DNA from: Strigomonas culicis
Lineage: Eukaryota > Euglenozoa > Kinetoplastea > Trypanosomatida > Trypanosomatidae
Length of the DNA: 62,536 bases
NCBI GenBank assembly: GCA_000482145.1
Contig: AUXH01000031.1
Coordinates: forward strand, 1 to 62,536
Reading direction: 5' to 3'
Below the pieces are notes generated by a model. It was not told where the DNA came from and made no database searches. It saw only the letters and a list, made by a program, of their open reading frames with translations. Positions 37,806 through 47,600 of the stretch are shown piece by piece (positions within the stretch are counted from its first letter, which is position 1; the number at the start of each line of letters is the position of its first letter). The position numbers were made by a program, and so were the translations under genes.

Positions 37806-37943
37806 TTATTTTGATTTTAGTCCTTTTTTATGTGCTTCGGGCTCTGGATAAGTTGGGCAGTGATGCGCCTCTAGGTACCGTCGGATAGCAGCCAAAGTGC
37901 GTGCGGCGCCTGCTCTCCCATCGAGAGCCCCCCTACGCACCTT
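37806..37943 (-). other. In-frame open extension past a stop codon (possible readthrough tail)
   Basis: Directly after the TAA at 37944-37946 of the small gene upstream, the same frame stays open for 45 codons and ends at a second TAA at 37806-37808. It starts KVRRGALDGRAGAARTL and ends HKKGLKSK. The first 37 codons have the GC-rich composition of coding DNA here, whereas 3' UTRs elsewhere in the window turn AT-rich at once. It could be a readthrough extension, a recently orphaned C-terminus, a structured 3' UTR element or chance. Confidence 0.4.
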
Positions 37944-38303
37944 TTACCAGCCGCGGTGGTAGAGGTGCTCCGGCTGGCCCGTGACCGCGAAGGTCAGCTG
38001 GCGGAAAAAGTCCTGGCGGTCGCTACCCCAGAACATGTCGCGGCGCTGGTCGGGCGTCATCTCGCGGAACTGACCGACGGTCGGGTTCTCCTTGATGCGC
38101 ACGAAGGCCAGCTCGCGCATGTACTGGAAGTCGTCGAAGCCCCACTTGCGGGCCTCCGTGCGGACGGCGTACTCGAGCGGGTCGGAGTCCAGGTACTCGA
38201 TCTCGACCGGGGGGGCGCTGATGGGGAAGTGCATCTGGCGCGTCTGGGTCGCAGCGGAGGCGGCGAGGACGCCCGAGACGCGAGAGGAGATGCGGCGGAA
38301 CAT
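37944..38303 (-). CDS. Small protein with mitochondrial presequence, hypothetical
   Basis: 119 residues from the ATG at 38303. The start MFRRISSRVSGVLAASAATQ is Arg/Ser/Ala-rich without acidic residues for about 35 positions, a typical mitochondrial presequence. The mature part is soluble and charged, with notable aromatic/Arg content (EARKWGFDDFQYMRELAFVR) and the end EHLYHRGW. No membrane helix. The size and composition fit an accessory subunit of a respiratory complex, ATP synthase or mitoribosome, but I do not recognise the family. The upstream in-frame extension to 38567 is UTR. The frame continues open beyond the TAA stop for 45 GC-rich codons, described separately. Confidence 0.8.
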   Translation of the reverse strand: MFRRISSRVSGVLAASAATQTRQMHFPISAPPVEIEYLDSDPLEYAVRTEARKWGFDDFQYMRELAFVRIKENPTVGQFREMTPDQRRDMFWGSDRQDFFRQLTFAVTGQPEHLYHRGW

Positions 38304-38721
38304 GGGAAGTGGGTTAAGAAAGGACTTGACTAAAGTTGATCTTTCGACCGAGAGAGGGAAACAGAAGAGAGAGTGGTGGGGGAGAAGGGAGCATAACATC
38401 TTTACCACATCACGAGTGCAGACAAAAGAAGGGCTCTTCAACACCGCGGTGCTGATGGCGTTGCTGGAGAATGAGAACAACTCTTCGTGGGTACATTCCT
38501 GTTGTGTATATGTTCTCCGAGAAGAACCACAAAACAAACAATTCAAACTCGTTTTGTTGGTATTCATGTGCCGGAATACAAGAGAAATGGTATACGTAGC
38601 ATCCGATGAACACCGTAGTAATAGTCAGTGAGTTTATATAAAGAAGAAGAAAACAAAGTGAGAAAAAGAATCTCTTTAAGGAAAAGACCATATATATCAA
38701 TGCTCCACTGTGAACAAGCGA
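38304..38721. other. Intergenic spacer, zinc ADH gene to small mitochondrial-type gene
   Basis: Moderately AT-rich. A purine run at 38330-38385 (pyrimidine on the coding strand) is a probable splice tract. No RNA gene seen. Confidence 0.55.
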
Positions 38722-39777
38722 TTACTGCTTGAGTGAGGCAATGTCGATAACGAAACGGTACTTGACGTCACTCTTCAGCATGCGCTCGTATGCCTCGTTG
38801 ATCTGGTCAATGTTGATCTTCTCCACTGTGGCTGTAATGTTGTGCTCGCCGCAGAAGTTGAGAAGCTCTTGCGTCTCCGGCATGCCGGCGATGTTGGATC
38901 CGCCCACGCACTGGCGCATCGAGATCATGCGCTTCGCGTCGAACGGGGGGTGGTTCGTCTCCGGCATGCCGACAAGCGCGAGCTTGCCGTCCACGTCAAG
39001 GGTATTCAAGTAGGGCTGCAGGTCGTGACTGGAGCCGACCGTGTCGATGATCACGTCGAGGGTGCCGGCGGCCTGCTTCATCTCCGCGGGGTCCTTGGAG
39101 ATGACGACGTGGTGCGCGCCGAGGTCCTTCGCCGCGGCCTTCTTCGACTCGGAGGTGGTGAACACGGTCACCACGGCGCCCATCGCGCTGGCCAGCTTGA
39201 CCGCCATGTGGCCCAGGCCGCCGAGGCCCACGACCCCCACGCGGGAGCCCTTCTTGACGCCCCAGTACCGCAGCGGGGAGTAGGTGGTGACGCCCGCGCA
39301 GAGCAGCGGCGCCGCCGCGCAGAGGTCGAGGTTCTTCGGGACGTGCACCACGAAGTTTTCCGTCACAACCACGTGGTCCGAGTAGCCCCCGTACGTCGGC
39401 GTCTGCTTATCCTGCTCCGTGCTGTTGTACGTGAAGGACGCGCCCTTCTGGCAGTACTGCTCGACGCCGCGCTTGCACTGGATGCACTCGCCGCAGGAGT
39501 CCACCATGCACCCCACACCGGCGGTGTCGCCCACCTTGAAACCGGTCACCTTGTCGCCGACCGCGGTCACGTGGCCGACGATCTCGTGGCCGGGCACCAT
39601 GGGAAAGATGCCCTTGCCCCACTCGTCACGGACTTGGTGCACGTCGCTGTGGCACACGCCACAGTACGCCACCTTAATCGACACGTCGTGGGGGCCCACC
39701 GCGCGGCGCTGAAACGTCCACGGAACCAGGGGCTTGCGCACTTCAGGCGCTGCCCAGGAATGTGCTTCGGTCGCCAT
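38722..39777 (-). CDS. Zinc-dependent NADP alcohol dehydrogenase (cinnamyl-alcohol-type)
   Basis: 351-residue medium-chain dehydrogenase/reductase. Catalytic zinc ligands are C42 (in CGVCHSD), H64 and E65 (in PGHEIVG) and a later Cys near C160. Structural zinc is bound by C95, C98, C101 and C109 (CGECIQCKRGVEQYC). The dinucleotide fold motif GLGGLGHMAVK is at 184-194, with TTSESKK after the second strand, a Ser/Lys pattern that favours NADP(H). This is the cinnamyl/bacterial YahK-like ADH type, recalled as 'NADP-dependent alcohol dehydrogenase' in the same chromosomal region of Leishmania. It probably reduces aldehydes in the cytosol; the C-terminus (ASLKQ) is not a PTS1. The ATG at 39777 starts the conserved protein; the extension to 39888 is UTR with a (CA)n run. 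Confidence 0.93.
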   Translation of the reverse strand: MATEAHSWAAPEVRKPLVPWTFQRRAVGPHDVSIKVAYCGVCHSDVHQVRDEWGKGIFPMVPGHEIVGHVTAVGDKVTGFKVGDTAGVGCMVDSCGECIQCKRGVEQYCQKGASFTYNSTEQDKQTPTYGGYSDHVVVTENFVVHVPKNLDLCAAAPLLCAGVTTYSPLRYWGVKKGSRVGVVGLGGLGHMAVKLASAMGAVVTVFTTSESKKAAAKDLGAHHVVISKDPAEMKQAAGTLDVIIDTVGSSHDLQPYLNTLDVDGKLALVGMPETNHPPFDAKRMISMRQCVGGSNIAGMPETQELLNFCGEHNITATVEKINIDQINEAYERMLKSDVKYRFVIDIASLKQ

Positions 39778-39790
39778 TGCTGTTGGATTT

Positions 39791-39810
39791 GTGTGTGTGT
39801 GTGTGTGTGT
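39791..39810. repeat. (GT)10 microsatellite upstream of the zinc ADH start codon
   Basis: Ten perfect GT units on the plus strand, (CA)n on the coding strand, 13 nt upstream of the ATG. AACAG lies between the repeat and the ATG as a possible acceptor. Confidence 0.92.
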
Positions 39811-40054
39811 GGGGGTTTGAGAGTCGGGGTCTCGTATTAGAGTAAAGAACGGTAGTGAGTTATGAAAAAAAAAATAGAATAAAGGCAAATATCTGGAGAA
39901 CTACTCACCCGATCCACAGGGAGACGAAGGAAAAACGTCATTTGTTGACTTATTCGGATTACTTCAGTGTCAAATGCAAATCGTAGCGAAAAGGGGAAAA
40001 AAAAGCACACGGCCAAATATTAGGAAACGTCAAGACGTATCAAAACTTCCTTCT

Positions 40055-40621
40055 TTAGTCAGCGGCAGTAAACAGATTGTACACGTCGTCCGAAATAGGA
40101 GCCGTCACGCTAAACGTCACTTCCGCATGCTCCGCATGCCGCGCGCGGGACTCGTCCTCCACCGCTGTGCTCGCCTTGTCCTTCTGGAAGAAGGTGGTGC
40201 CCTCGTCGTAAAAAATGAAAATGATGCGCGTCATCGCCTCCTTCACCGCACTCTGCAGGAGCGCAAGTGTACGCCCCTCCTGCGTCTCTTGGGGCAGCAG
40301 CAAATCGAGAAAGTACAAGCTCGACTCCAGGAACTCGTCCCAGTGCTGAAAGAAGGTGCTCAGCTCCACGTGCCCGCATTCCAGGTCGCACAGCACGGCA
40401 CGGGGTGACGTCACTAGAGCGCCCCACAGCGCCTCGCTCGCCCTGCACCCGTCCGTAAGGCGGTCGAGCTGCGGCACGTAGGTGTCCTTCAGGTACTGAT
40501 GGAGTGCATGCACCGGCGCACTGGAGGGCCTAAACACAGCGCTTGTAAACGCCTGGTCGCGCAGGAAGAGGCATCGCCGGCGCAGTGGTAAGTTCTGCGC
40601 GATCTGCCGACTGTCGAGCAT
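40055..40621 (-). CDS. 188-residue hypothetical protein
   Basis: Not recognised. The frame extends to 40663, but the first codon there is GTG. The first ATG is at 40621 (MLDSRQIAQNLPLRRR), giving 188 residues. The N-terminus is basic (LPLRRRCLFLRDQAF) and could be a weak mitochondrial presequence. The centre is helical with many aromatic residues (FFQHWDEFLESSLYFLDLLL). A lysine/acidic linker (KDKASTAVEDESRARH) precedes a short C-terminal strand-like end (VTFSVTAPISDDVYNLFTAAD). No membrane helix or catalytic motif. GC-rich third positions throughout support coding. Confidence 0.75.
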   Translation of the reverse strand: MLDSRQIAQNLPLRRRCLFLRDQAFTSAVFRPSSAPVHALHQYLKDTYVPQLDRLTDGCRASEALWGALVTSPRAVLCDLECGHVELSTFFQHWDEFLESSLYFLDLLLPQETQEGRTLALLQSAVKEAMTRIIFIFYDEGTTFFQKDKASTAVEDESRARHAEHAEVTFSVTAPISDDVYNLFTAAD

Positions 40622-40899
40622 TCCACAGTGCCGCGAGTCAAAGAAACACTTCAATGTATTCACGTGTGTACGTTCTGACTAATGGTAAGAGAGAAGAAAG
40701 CGAGAACAGAATAGAGAAGTAAAGCATATTGTTTTTTTTTGTTTCGATTTAATTCGCGCACAGAAAAACTGTCAACAACAACAAAAAAAAACGCTACAGT
40801 TTTATTGCAATGAACTACGGTACAGTGCATCACTATTTTATTTTTCGTGAAATTATTGTAATGTAATTTACAAAGAAAATGATATATATGCCAATGGAG

Positions 40900-41964
40900 T
40901 CAATTCGCAAGCTGACTCCAAAACGCATAGTCTACACCTCCGCCGTTGTTGTCTCCATCCTCGTCCTCCGAACTGCTTTCGGACGATTCTACATTGATGG
41001 TGTTCGGTGGTGGTGGTGGTGGTGGTGGTGATGCAGCTGCGGCTGCAGTGGGTGCCGCGGCCGGCCGCGCCACGGCACTGCCGATCCGACTGTTGTTCGC
41101 GGAGAGGGACACAGGCATCGGCTCGGCGGCCGTCTTCGGATCTGCCGCGCCGTGTGCAAGCCCACGCAGAGCGGGGTCCTTGCTAAACAGGTCCTCCAGC
41201 AGCGCACTCAGCGGCACGCGCGTGGCGGCATCCGCGACACGAGTGACCTCCGCCGAAATGCTACCGCTCAAGCGTGCGAGGGCCGCGCGGTGGCGCCGGT
41301 CAATGACGCTCCACTCCTCCGCGATGGAGGCCAGGATCCAGTGGGCGATACGGTTGTCGTCGCAGTGCGCGACGCACTCCCGCTCCAGCGCCTCAGCCAG
41401 GAAGATGAGAAGCTCGCCGAGCTTCTCCACCGGCACGAGTGTCACGACAGTGCTCGTAAACTGCAGCATGTGCACGGCGCCGAGGGGCGTCTTCAGCTGG
41501 AAAGCGGCGTCCAGTGCGCGGCAGAGCTCAATCACCTCCGGCAGGGCGGCACCTAAAAAGGACGGCTGGCGGCTCGCACCTCCAAGCTTGGACTGCATGC
41601 CCTTCCGCAGCACGTCCAGAGAGACCACCGGCGAGCGCTGAATGAACTGTTTGACGGTGGACACTTCACGGAGGTCCGTGCTCTGCCAGGCCGTTATGAT
41701 GTGCGACACACAGAACCCTAAAATAATAGCCGCGTCTTGCGCTGTGACCTGGCACTGCTGCGCTAGCTCCTGACGCTCCGCCCACATCTGAAAAAACTCG
41801 TGTAGTGCCCTGTAGAGTAGAAAAGGGTTCTCCTCAAACTGCCCCACGTGTGGATGCTGCAGCATCGCCCGACTGACGCGAACCAGAATCTCGCGAACGA
41901 CGTTTGGCTCCTCCGCCGTCGCTTCGTCCGACACACCAGTGTTCGTCGTCGCTCTCGTTGTCAT
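40900..41964 (-). CDS. 354-residue hypothetical protein with Ala/Pro-rich linker and acidic tail
   Basis: Not recognised. Residues about 20-265 form a helical soluble domain (VVREILVRVSRAMLQHPHVG, LYRALHEFFQMWAERQELAQ, LGELLIFLAEALERECVAHC). A low-complexity linker follows (about 296-320) with an Ala run and eight prolines encoded by a (GGT)n repeat on the plus strand (41009-41029). The end is an acidic Ser/Asp/Glu patch (SSESSSEDEDGDNN) and a short conserved-looking tail VDYAFWSQLAN. Polyproline could bind SH3, WW or profilin partners (general knowledge). The acidic patch with Ser is a likely CK2 target. Function unknown. ATG at 41964. Confidence 0.82.
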   Translation of the reverse strand: MTTRATTNTGVSDEATAEEPNVVREILVRVSRAMLQHPHVGQFEENPFLLYRALHEFFQMWAERQELAQQCQVTAQDAAIILGFCVSHIITAWQSTDLREVSTVKQFIQRSPVVSLDVLRKGMQSKLGGASRQPSFLGAALPEVIELCRALDAAFQLKTPLGAVHMLQFTSTVVTLVPVEKLGELLIFLAEALERECVAHCDDNRIAHWILASIAEEWSVIDRRHRAALARLSGSISAEVTRVADAATRVPLSALLEDLFSKDPALRGLAHGAADPKTAAEPMPVSLSANNSRIGSAVARPAAAPTAAAAASPPPPPPPPNTINVESSESSSEDEDGDNNGGGVDYAFWSQLAN

Positions 41965-42187
41965 CGCAGTGCACCAACGCTAATATGGAACAAGCTGCTC
42001 AACCCGCTTCTTTCTCTGTTAATGTGTAAATGTATGCTAGGGCGATATAAACAAAAGAGGTTAAAAGGGAAAAAAGGGAGTGTAAAATGAATAGAAGAGT
42101 TAAGACGATTACATACACCCACTTTCCATCCAGTAAGGCATCGTTAGCAAAAGGTTAGAAAAAAAAAAGCTGGAAACAAATTGCATT

Positions 42188-42250
42188 ATTATTATTATTA
42201 TTATTAGTAGTAGTAGTAGTAGTATTAGTATTATCACTGTTATTATTAGA
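42188..42250. repeat. Compound trinucleotide microsatellite (ATT)n-(AGT)n
   Basis: About 7 ATT units, then about 6 AGT/GTA-phase units, then degenerate ATT units (to about 42250). It lies in the spacer 230 bp upstream of the ATG at 41964. Confidence 0.9.
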
Positions 42251-42567
42251 ATAAAACATGATACAGTTACATGTAGGTCGTCTTAAACGTTTTTTTTTTT
42301 GAGAATTCATTTGTTTGATGTTGATAATATTGTTGTTATAAGTTTGTGGTTTTGATTATGTGTTTTATGAAGGTAGACAATAACCAGTGAGGCAAAACAT
42401 CGACCGATAGTAAACATCACGAGCAGTGTTCTACTTCATAAGTTTTGGAGACTCGGGGCAAAGTAAAAATGGGAATAATAATAATATAATAATATGTAAA
42501 AGAGTATTTTGATGGAAGAAAAGTAAGTAGAACAAACGCAGAGGGGAGAAACGAGAAGCATCCGAAC

Positions 42568-42589
42568 GAGAGAGAGAGAGAGAGAGAGA
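42568..42589. repeat. (GA)11 tract just after the F-box-like gene stop
   Basis: Perfect GA repeat on the plus strand, i.e. a (CT)n tract on the coding strand starting about 21 nt after the stop codon at 42611-42613 and more than 600 nt before the next ATG. Confidence 0.92.
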
Positions 42590-42610
42590 AAAGAAAATGA
42601 GATGCGTCCC

Positions 42611-43384
42611 TCACTCATAAACGCCATCGTCAGCGAATCCCGACCACTTAGAAACGCCACCCTTCTTGTGCTTCCCCTGCCGGGTGCCTGCTCTATCGTC
42701 GCGCTTGTAATCAAACCGCTGATAGCCGACGGACGCGTCAATGGGCCCCGACGGCCGCGGCCCTCGGCCCTTCTTGGGCTTGTTACTGTCCTCATCCCCA
42801 TCACCGCCGGCCGATTCGGAGGTTCGTCCGACGGGACGGTTCTTGATGAGTCTCTCCACCGCTTGCTTCGCGGCCGCACGCTCCATAGCGGCGAGCTGCT
42901 CCCCGGTCAAGTTTGCGTTCTGCTGCTCCACCTTGAACAGTGTCTTTGCCTCGTTGGATGCGTTGTTATTGACGCCTACACCCTGCAGCGTCTTTTGCAC
43001 CCAGAAGGGAATCTCCTCCGCGTACATCTTCTTCCAGCTCTTCTTGCCCTCGCTCCGCTTGAGCGACGCGGGCAACAGGTACTTCTTCTCGCTGGCGATG
43101 AGCTCCTCGTCCCACGAAAGCTTCGCCCACAGCGCGTTCCAGTAGCGCTGCATCAGATGCGTTCCAGTGTTGGAGACCGCCAGGTGCTCTGCTACGTCCT
43201 TGCACACGTGCTCTAACTCGCACACCACCTTCGGATGAGAGAAGCTAGCGACGTGCTCCCACATGAAGAGGCCGTCCGTCAACACGCGCGGCTTCGGGCG
43301 CTTGTGTACGTAGGGCACTATCTCTTTGTGCTCCGCCTCGCCGCTGGCCCCGTCGGCGCCCTTCTTGGCGTTCTTCTTCGTCAT
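42611..43384 (-). CDS. F-box-like domain protein, basic, hypothetical
   Basis: 257 residues from the ATG at 43384; the frame extends upstream only to a TTG. The N-terminus is Lys-rich (MTKKNAKKGADG). An F-box-like segment is at about 42-88: hydrophobic spacing in LFMWEHVASFSHPKVVCELE, then VCKDVAEHL and WNALWAKL, matches the L..VCk...L.....LW pattern. F-box proteins recruit substrates to SCF ubiquitin ligases by binding Skp1 (known). The rest is helical, then disordered and strongly charged (about 185-257) with Lys/Arg/Gly-rich stretches (KPKKGRGPRPSG, KRDDRAGTRQGKHKKGG) that suggest RNA or chromatin contact. The F-box assignment rests on spacing only and needs a profile search. Confidence 0.8.
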   Translation of the reverse strand: MTKKNAKKGADGASGEAEHKEIVPYVHKRPKPRVLTDGLFMWEHVASFSHPKVVCELEHVCKDVAEHLAVSNTGTHLMQRYWNALWAKLSWDEELIASEKKYLLPASLKRSEGKKSWKKMYAEEIPFWVQKTLQGVGVNNNASNEAKTLFKVEQQNANLTGEQLAAMERAAAKQAVERLIKNRPVGRTSESAGGDGDEDSNKPKKGRGPRPSGPIDASVGYQRFDYKRDDRAGTRQGKHKKGGVSKWSGFADDGVYE

Positions 43385-43833
43385 GTGTGTCAAGACCTAT
43401 TTACGCTCTTCTTTTACTAGAATAATACAAAAAGGAGAAGACAACTCAAAAGGAATAAAAGCAAAAAGGAAGAAGGAGATGCGCGCAAATGAATAGGAAT
43501 CGGATACAAAACGTACATGAAAGAGCTCGTTAGCGAAAGAGACGAACAACAAAAAGGAAACATAGAAAAAAAAACAGCCCTTTTTTACCTTTTATTCATT
43601 ATATCACTGCAGATGAATGAAAAAAGTGAATTGATAACAACAACTAAGAACGAAAAACTCTTTTATTTTATTTATTCTTAACAAAATCTTTTAAAAAATC
43701 GATAATCACTAGGTTAGAGGAAAAACAAACAAACAAACAACTGGCTAGCAATCCACTTGAACAAATCCGTCGCACATTGCAATGTGGGCGAGAAAGAGGG
43801 GAAAGGAAGAAAAAAAAGACGCTGTCCGTCTTT
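43385..43833. other. Intergenic spacer, V-ATPase G gene to F-box-like gene
   Basis: AT-rich with A-runs (43565-43574). An (ACAA)n-like stretch at about 43725-43740 is short. No RNA gene seen. Confidence 0.55.
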
Positions 43834-44160
43834 TTATTCCTTAACAGATACTATCAGACCAGTCATCATCTCCGCGACCTTGTTCATGCGGTTGTCCGTA
43901 AGCTTCTTGAGCTCGGCGAGCTCCACATCCGTCTGGCGGGCCAGCTCGGCGTTCTCGGCGGCGGCGGCGGCGCGCTGCTGCGCGTGGTAGGCCTCGTGCT
44001 CCCTGTCCTTCTCCGCGCGGAAGGCGCTCACCTCGCGCTCGGCGTCTGCCTTCGCCTGCTTCACCTTCTGCTGCTTGCGGGCCTTCGCGTCGGCAATGAC
44101 CTTGTTGCGCTTCTCCTCGGCGGCCAAGAGCTTCTGCACGTTATCCTGCTTCGGGGGCAT
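43834..44160 (-). CDS. V-type proton ATPase subunit G
   Basis: 108-residue stalk subunit of the V1 sector. It pairs with subunit E as a peripheral stator joining V1 to V0 on acidocalcisome, lysosome and endosome membranes. The start MPPKQDNVQKLLAAEEKRNK is the conserved N-terminal signature of Vma10/ATP6V1G. It is followed by continuous charged coiled coil (about 15-90, VIADAKARKQQKVKQAKADA, REVSAFRAEKDREHEAY). The length matches the family (about 110-120). The ATG at 44160 is fixed by homology; the ORF extension to 44322 is UTR. Confidence 0.92.
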   Translation of the reverse strand: MPPKQDNVQKLLAAEEKRNKVIADAKARKQQKVKQAKADAEREVSAFRAEKDREHEAYHAQQRAAAAAENAELARQTDVELAELKKLTDNRMNKVAEMMTGLIVSVKE

Positions 44161-44609
44161 GGTGTCGCACGAGTAGAGAGAAGGGTATAGAATGTGGTCT
44201 AGGGGTAGGGGTGAGTGGGAAACACAAGTGGAGCTGCACACAAATTGTACACACGTATACATGAGTGTGTGTGAGAAAGAGGGGGGGGGAGAGTCAGCAG
44301 GTTTAGCACGAGAACAGTACATAAACGCTTCAAGGGAAAAAAAAAACAGTGAGGAAGGAATGACATACCCGTGGTGATGATCCTGTTACACGTGAAGAAA
44401 AGATGTAATGTGATAACAGCAATAAGAAAAAAAAACTATACAATACAGTTAGTATAGACATAAGAAAAGCCAAAATGTGTGGTTCCGTATAGCGAACACA
44501 TTTCCAGCAAAACAGTACAACCTAGAAGAGAAGAAAGCACGTCAAGGGATTTCCATGTACTTTTTGGTATATTGTATATCATTCGATGTGCGTGAGGTAC
44601 CGATGGTGC
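44161..44609. other. Intergenic spacer, EF-hand/WD protein gene to V-ATPase G gene
   Basis: Mixed AT content. Pyrimidine-rich on the coding strand at 44170-44190 and 44275-44290 (a G-run on plus). Plus-strand ORFs of 61-85 codons here lack coding character. Confidence 0.55.
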
Positions 44610-47600
44610 TCACATACGCGGTAGTAGTACTTCAATGGGTGTGTATTTCACGGGCACCATCACTGGTGGGGCAGAAAGGGAGGCCCGTCGCCGCTCTCTG
44701 TTTTTACTCTTCGGTTCCTTCACACGGCCCCTGACCGGTGGATCACTAATGCTCTTGGACAGGAGAGGTAGCGTAGTGCTCTGTGTCGCGTGGACCTCTC
44801 TCGCTGACTGGGCGGCACCGTGGTCCGGCTTGCTCCGCATGAGACTCGGCAGCAATCCACCCTGCAGCGCGCCCGTGCGCGACAGTTGACTCCGCATCAG
44901 TCTGCCCTCGCGCCTGTAGTCCGAGTACTCGTGCTTCACAATGCTCCGCTTTGCCGCGGCCAGAAAGTCGCCGCCCAGCGACTCGTCCGAACTGCTGCCC
45001 AAGCGGTTCGGGGAGTCGAGCACGGTGAAGATGGCCTTCGCGTCGGGCGCGGGGGGATCCGCCAGGATGTCCGCCGACGCGTCCGCCGGCGAGCGGTGCG
45101 CGCACCCGGCCTCCTCCGGGCTCAGCGCCCGGTGCAGGCTCATGTTGAACGTCGGCGCGCTCTCCAGCGGCGCCGTCATCTGCTGCTCGCGCTGCTCCAT
45201 GTACCGCAGCAGCACGCCCCACCACTTCTCGCGCGCCACGTCCTGCAGCAGCGTGAAGGGCGCCAGGCCGTGCCGGCCGCTGCCGTCGTTCGCGTCCTTG
45301 TGGCGGCCCGTCGCGTACGTGCCGAGCACGACGCCGTCCGACGACCAGATGGTGACCTTCTTCTTCACATCACCCGTGACCAGCACGGGCAGGCCCCGTG
45401 TCGGGTGCGGATAGCAGTGGAACGCGGTGAAGCCGAACTGGTGCGCGTGCCACTCGGTGATGAGCACCGGCGGGTAGGAGGCGGCGCTGCGCGCCGGCCG
45501 TGCCGGGCGCTGCGTCTCGTCCAGCGTGGTATCCGTGCACAGCTGGCCGCGCTTCGAGTCTGGCGACGCGCGGTGAAAGCTCTTGAGCACGCCGGCCACA
45601 TCCCACACGCGCACGTCGCCGCTGCTGTCGCCGGTGAAGAGCACGTGCAGCATGGGGCAGTACGCCAGGTGCGTCACGCTCACGACGCCCAGCGTGGCGA
45701 CGGTGGCCCCGCGCACCTTGCCCGCCCCCTGCGCCTCCCGCTGCGCCCTCTGCAGGTCCTGCGCGGTGCAGCTCTTGCGCTCGAACACCTTCACCTGCCG
45801 GCGGCTGCGCGACCACCGCCACGCGCCCTCCTTCTGCGTGGCGTGCCACTCGCCGAGAAAGCCGTACGTATCCCTGGGAACGTCGCTGGTCGGGCTCATG
45901 AACGGCCGCGCGGCCATGTCGTCCTCCTCGCCCGCGGTGGTCATGACCGCCTCGCCGACCGCCACCTTGCCGGTCCCGTCCGCGGCGACGAGCACCAGCT
46001 CACTGGCCGTGCCGCCGCCGCCGCTGGGCGCGGGCCGCCCGCCGCGCAGCACCGGTGCTGCGCGGCCCTCACCGGCCGACGCGGCCGCCGCCCGGATGCA
46101 GGCCTCCAGCTGCTCGGCGGGCGAACCCAGCTCCAGGAAGCGCCGCACGCAGAGCGTCTGCAGCTCGCCGCACGACGGCAGCGTGTAGATGACGGTCACG
46201 CCGCCGACATGGGCAATGTCGAACAGGAGAATCGCGTCACTCGAGAGGGAGATGAAGAGCCAGCGGTCCTCGACGAGGTGGGACTTGGAAATGGTGGCAC
46301 CGTCTGGCACAAAGGACTGGACCATGTGAAGGCCGACCACCGTCGCGGACACCACGTCCTTGACGACGGGCACCACGTGCACGCCATCGGCCTGCGTGAC
46401 AACGGCGTAGGGCACATTGTAGTCGCGGAAATGGACGAGCGAATGCACCGAAACGATCTCCTTGCCGAACAGGGAGCTCTCCTTCATCATGGGCGTCATG
46501 TTGATCGTTTCCTTGCCGAGCGCCACGGAAAAGGCCTTGAGCTCGCCGCCCATGGAGCATAGCAGGAACTGGCGCATGAGTGGGAGGGAAAGTGCGCAGG
46601 CGGAGATGTCATGCTCCACCAGATTGTTTTCAGTGCTGTAGATGAGGTGACCGTTAGACGAGCTCCACAACTTGGCCCTTCGGTCGTGAAGCGTAATGAG
46701 GTGCTCATTGTCAGGCATAAGAATGAACCGGCAGGCGCAACTGTCATCCACGAGCTCCGGGAACGTGTTGTCAGACGATGTGAGGGTCAGTAGCTCCACT
46801 GTGTTGGACACTAATAGCAGATCGCTACGTGGTATAGGGCAAATGGCGCTCACCGCCAGCATCTCCGCTGACATCGTCTTTACATTGGTCATGTACCCGG
46901 GTAGGGACGAGGCGATACCGCGGCCCTGCGCCGTCTTGGTGGCCGACGGGTCCTTCTTGGCGAACCGCTTGCCTTCCGCGTGGCCCATGTTCTTTGTGTG
47001 TATTGTCTGCATGCATGTGCTCATGCGCAGGTCCCACATCTTCACGATCCCCCTGTTATCGCCGGACAAGAGCAGCGCTGTGTCGGGTACACGATGCAGA
47101 ACCGTCATCCGCCCCGCGTGCGGATCTACGGTGTCAAAGAGACACGACGAGATGGACTTGGGTGCCTGCAAGGCGCGCTGCACGATTTTGCCCTCGAAGC
47201 CTGCCGTGAACAGGTACTCGTCGTCCATCTCCATCGTGGTGACGCCCCCCACCATGTGGTCACTGAAGGCAAAACGCACCACAGAGTGCTCGATATCGAC
47301 CGCCTTGACCGAATTCACGCGATCCAGGCAGCCGACGAATAAGAGACTGCTTCGGTTCTTCATGGAGGAGATCACATTGTCGTGCAGCTTTTCCTGTGAC
47401 GACGCCGTATCCTTGTCAATTTCCCACACAGACACGATGCCGCGTCGGCTTCCAAGGAGCAGTCTGTTGTACATGGACGACCATACCATTGCGGTTTGTG
47501 TTTCGGAGAAAAGAAGTGACTTGGAGGGTGGCAGTAGTTCGTCGTAGGTGTGTTTCTTATCTAGCGGGTACAAGGTGACCGTGCCGCCCTTGTAGGCGCA

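Larger units (their letters stand above)
37275..37943. other. Intergenic spacer, small mitochondrial-type gene to ABCG gene
   Basis: Very AT-rich from 37400 to 37830. In contrast, 37831-37943, just after the stop of the upstream gene, is GC-rich and keeps that gene's reading frame open (see the separate entry). Splice tract of the ABCG gene at 37288-37334. Confidence 0.6.
41965..42610. other. Intergenic spacer, F-box-like gene to 354-residue protein gene
   Basis: 646 bp, strongly AT-rich. It contains the trinucleotide microsatellite at 42188-42250 and the (GA)n tract at 42568-42589. No RNA gene seen. Confidence 0.6.

Noticed and set aside
37831..37943. GC-rich patch as a tRNA or snoRNA gene
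   Set aside because: No cloverleaf, A/B-box pair or C/D-box pair could be found by eye; the open reading frame is the stronger feature.
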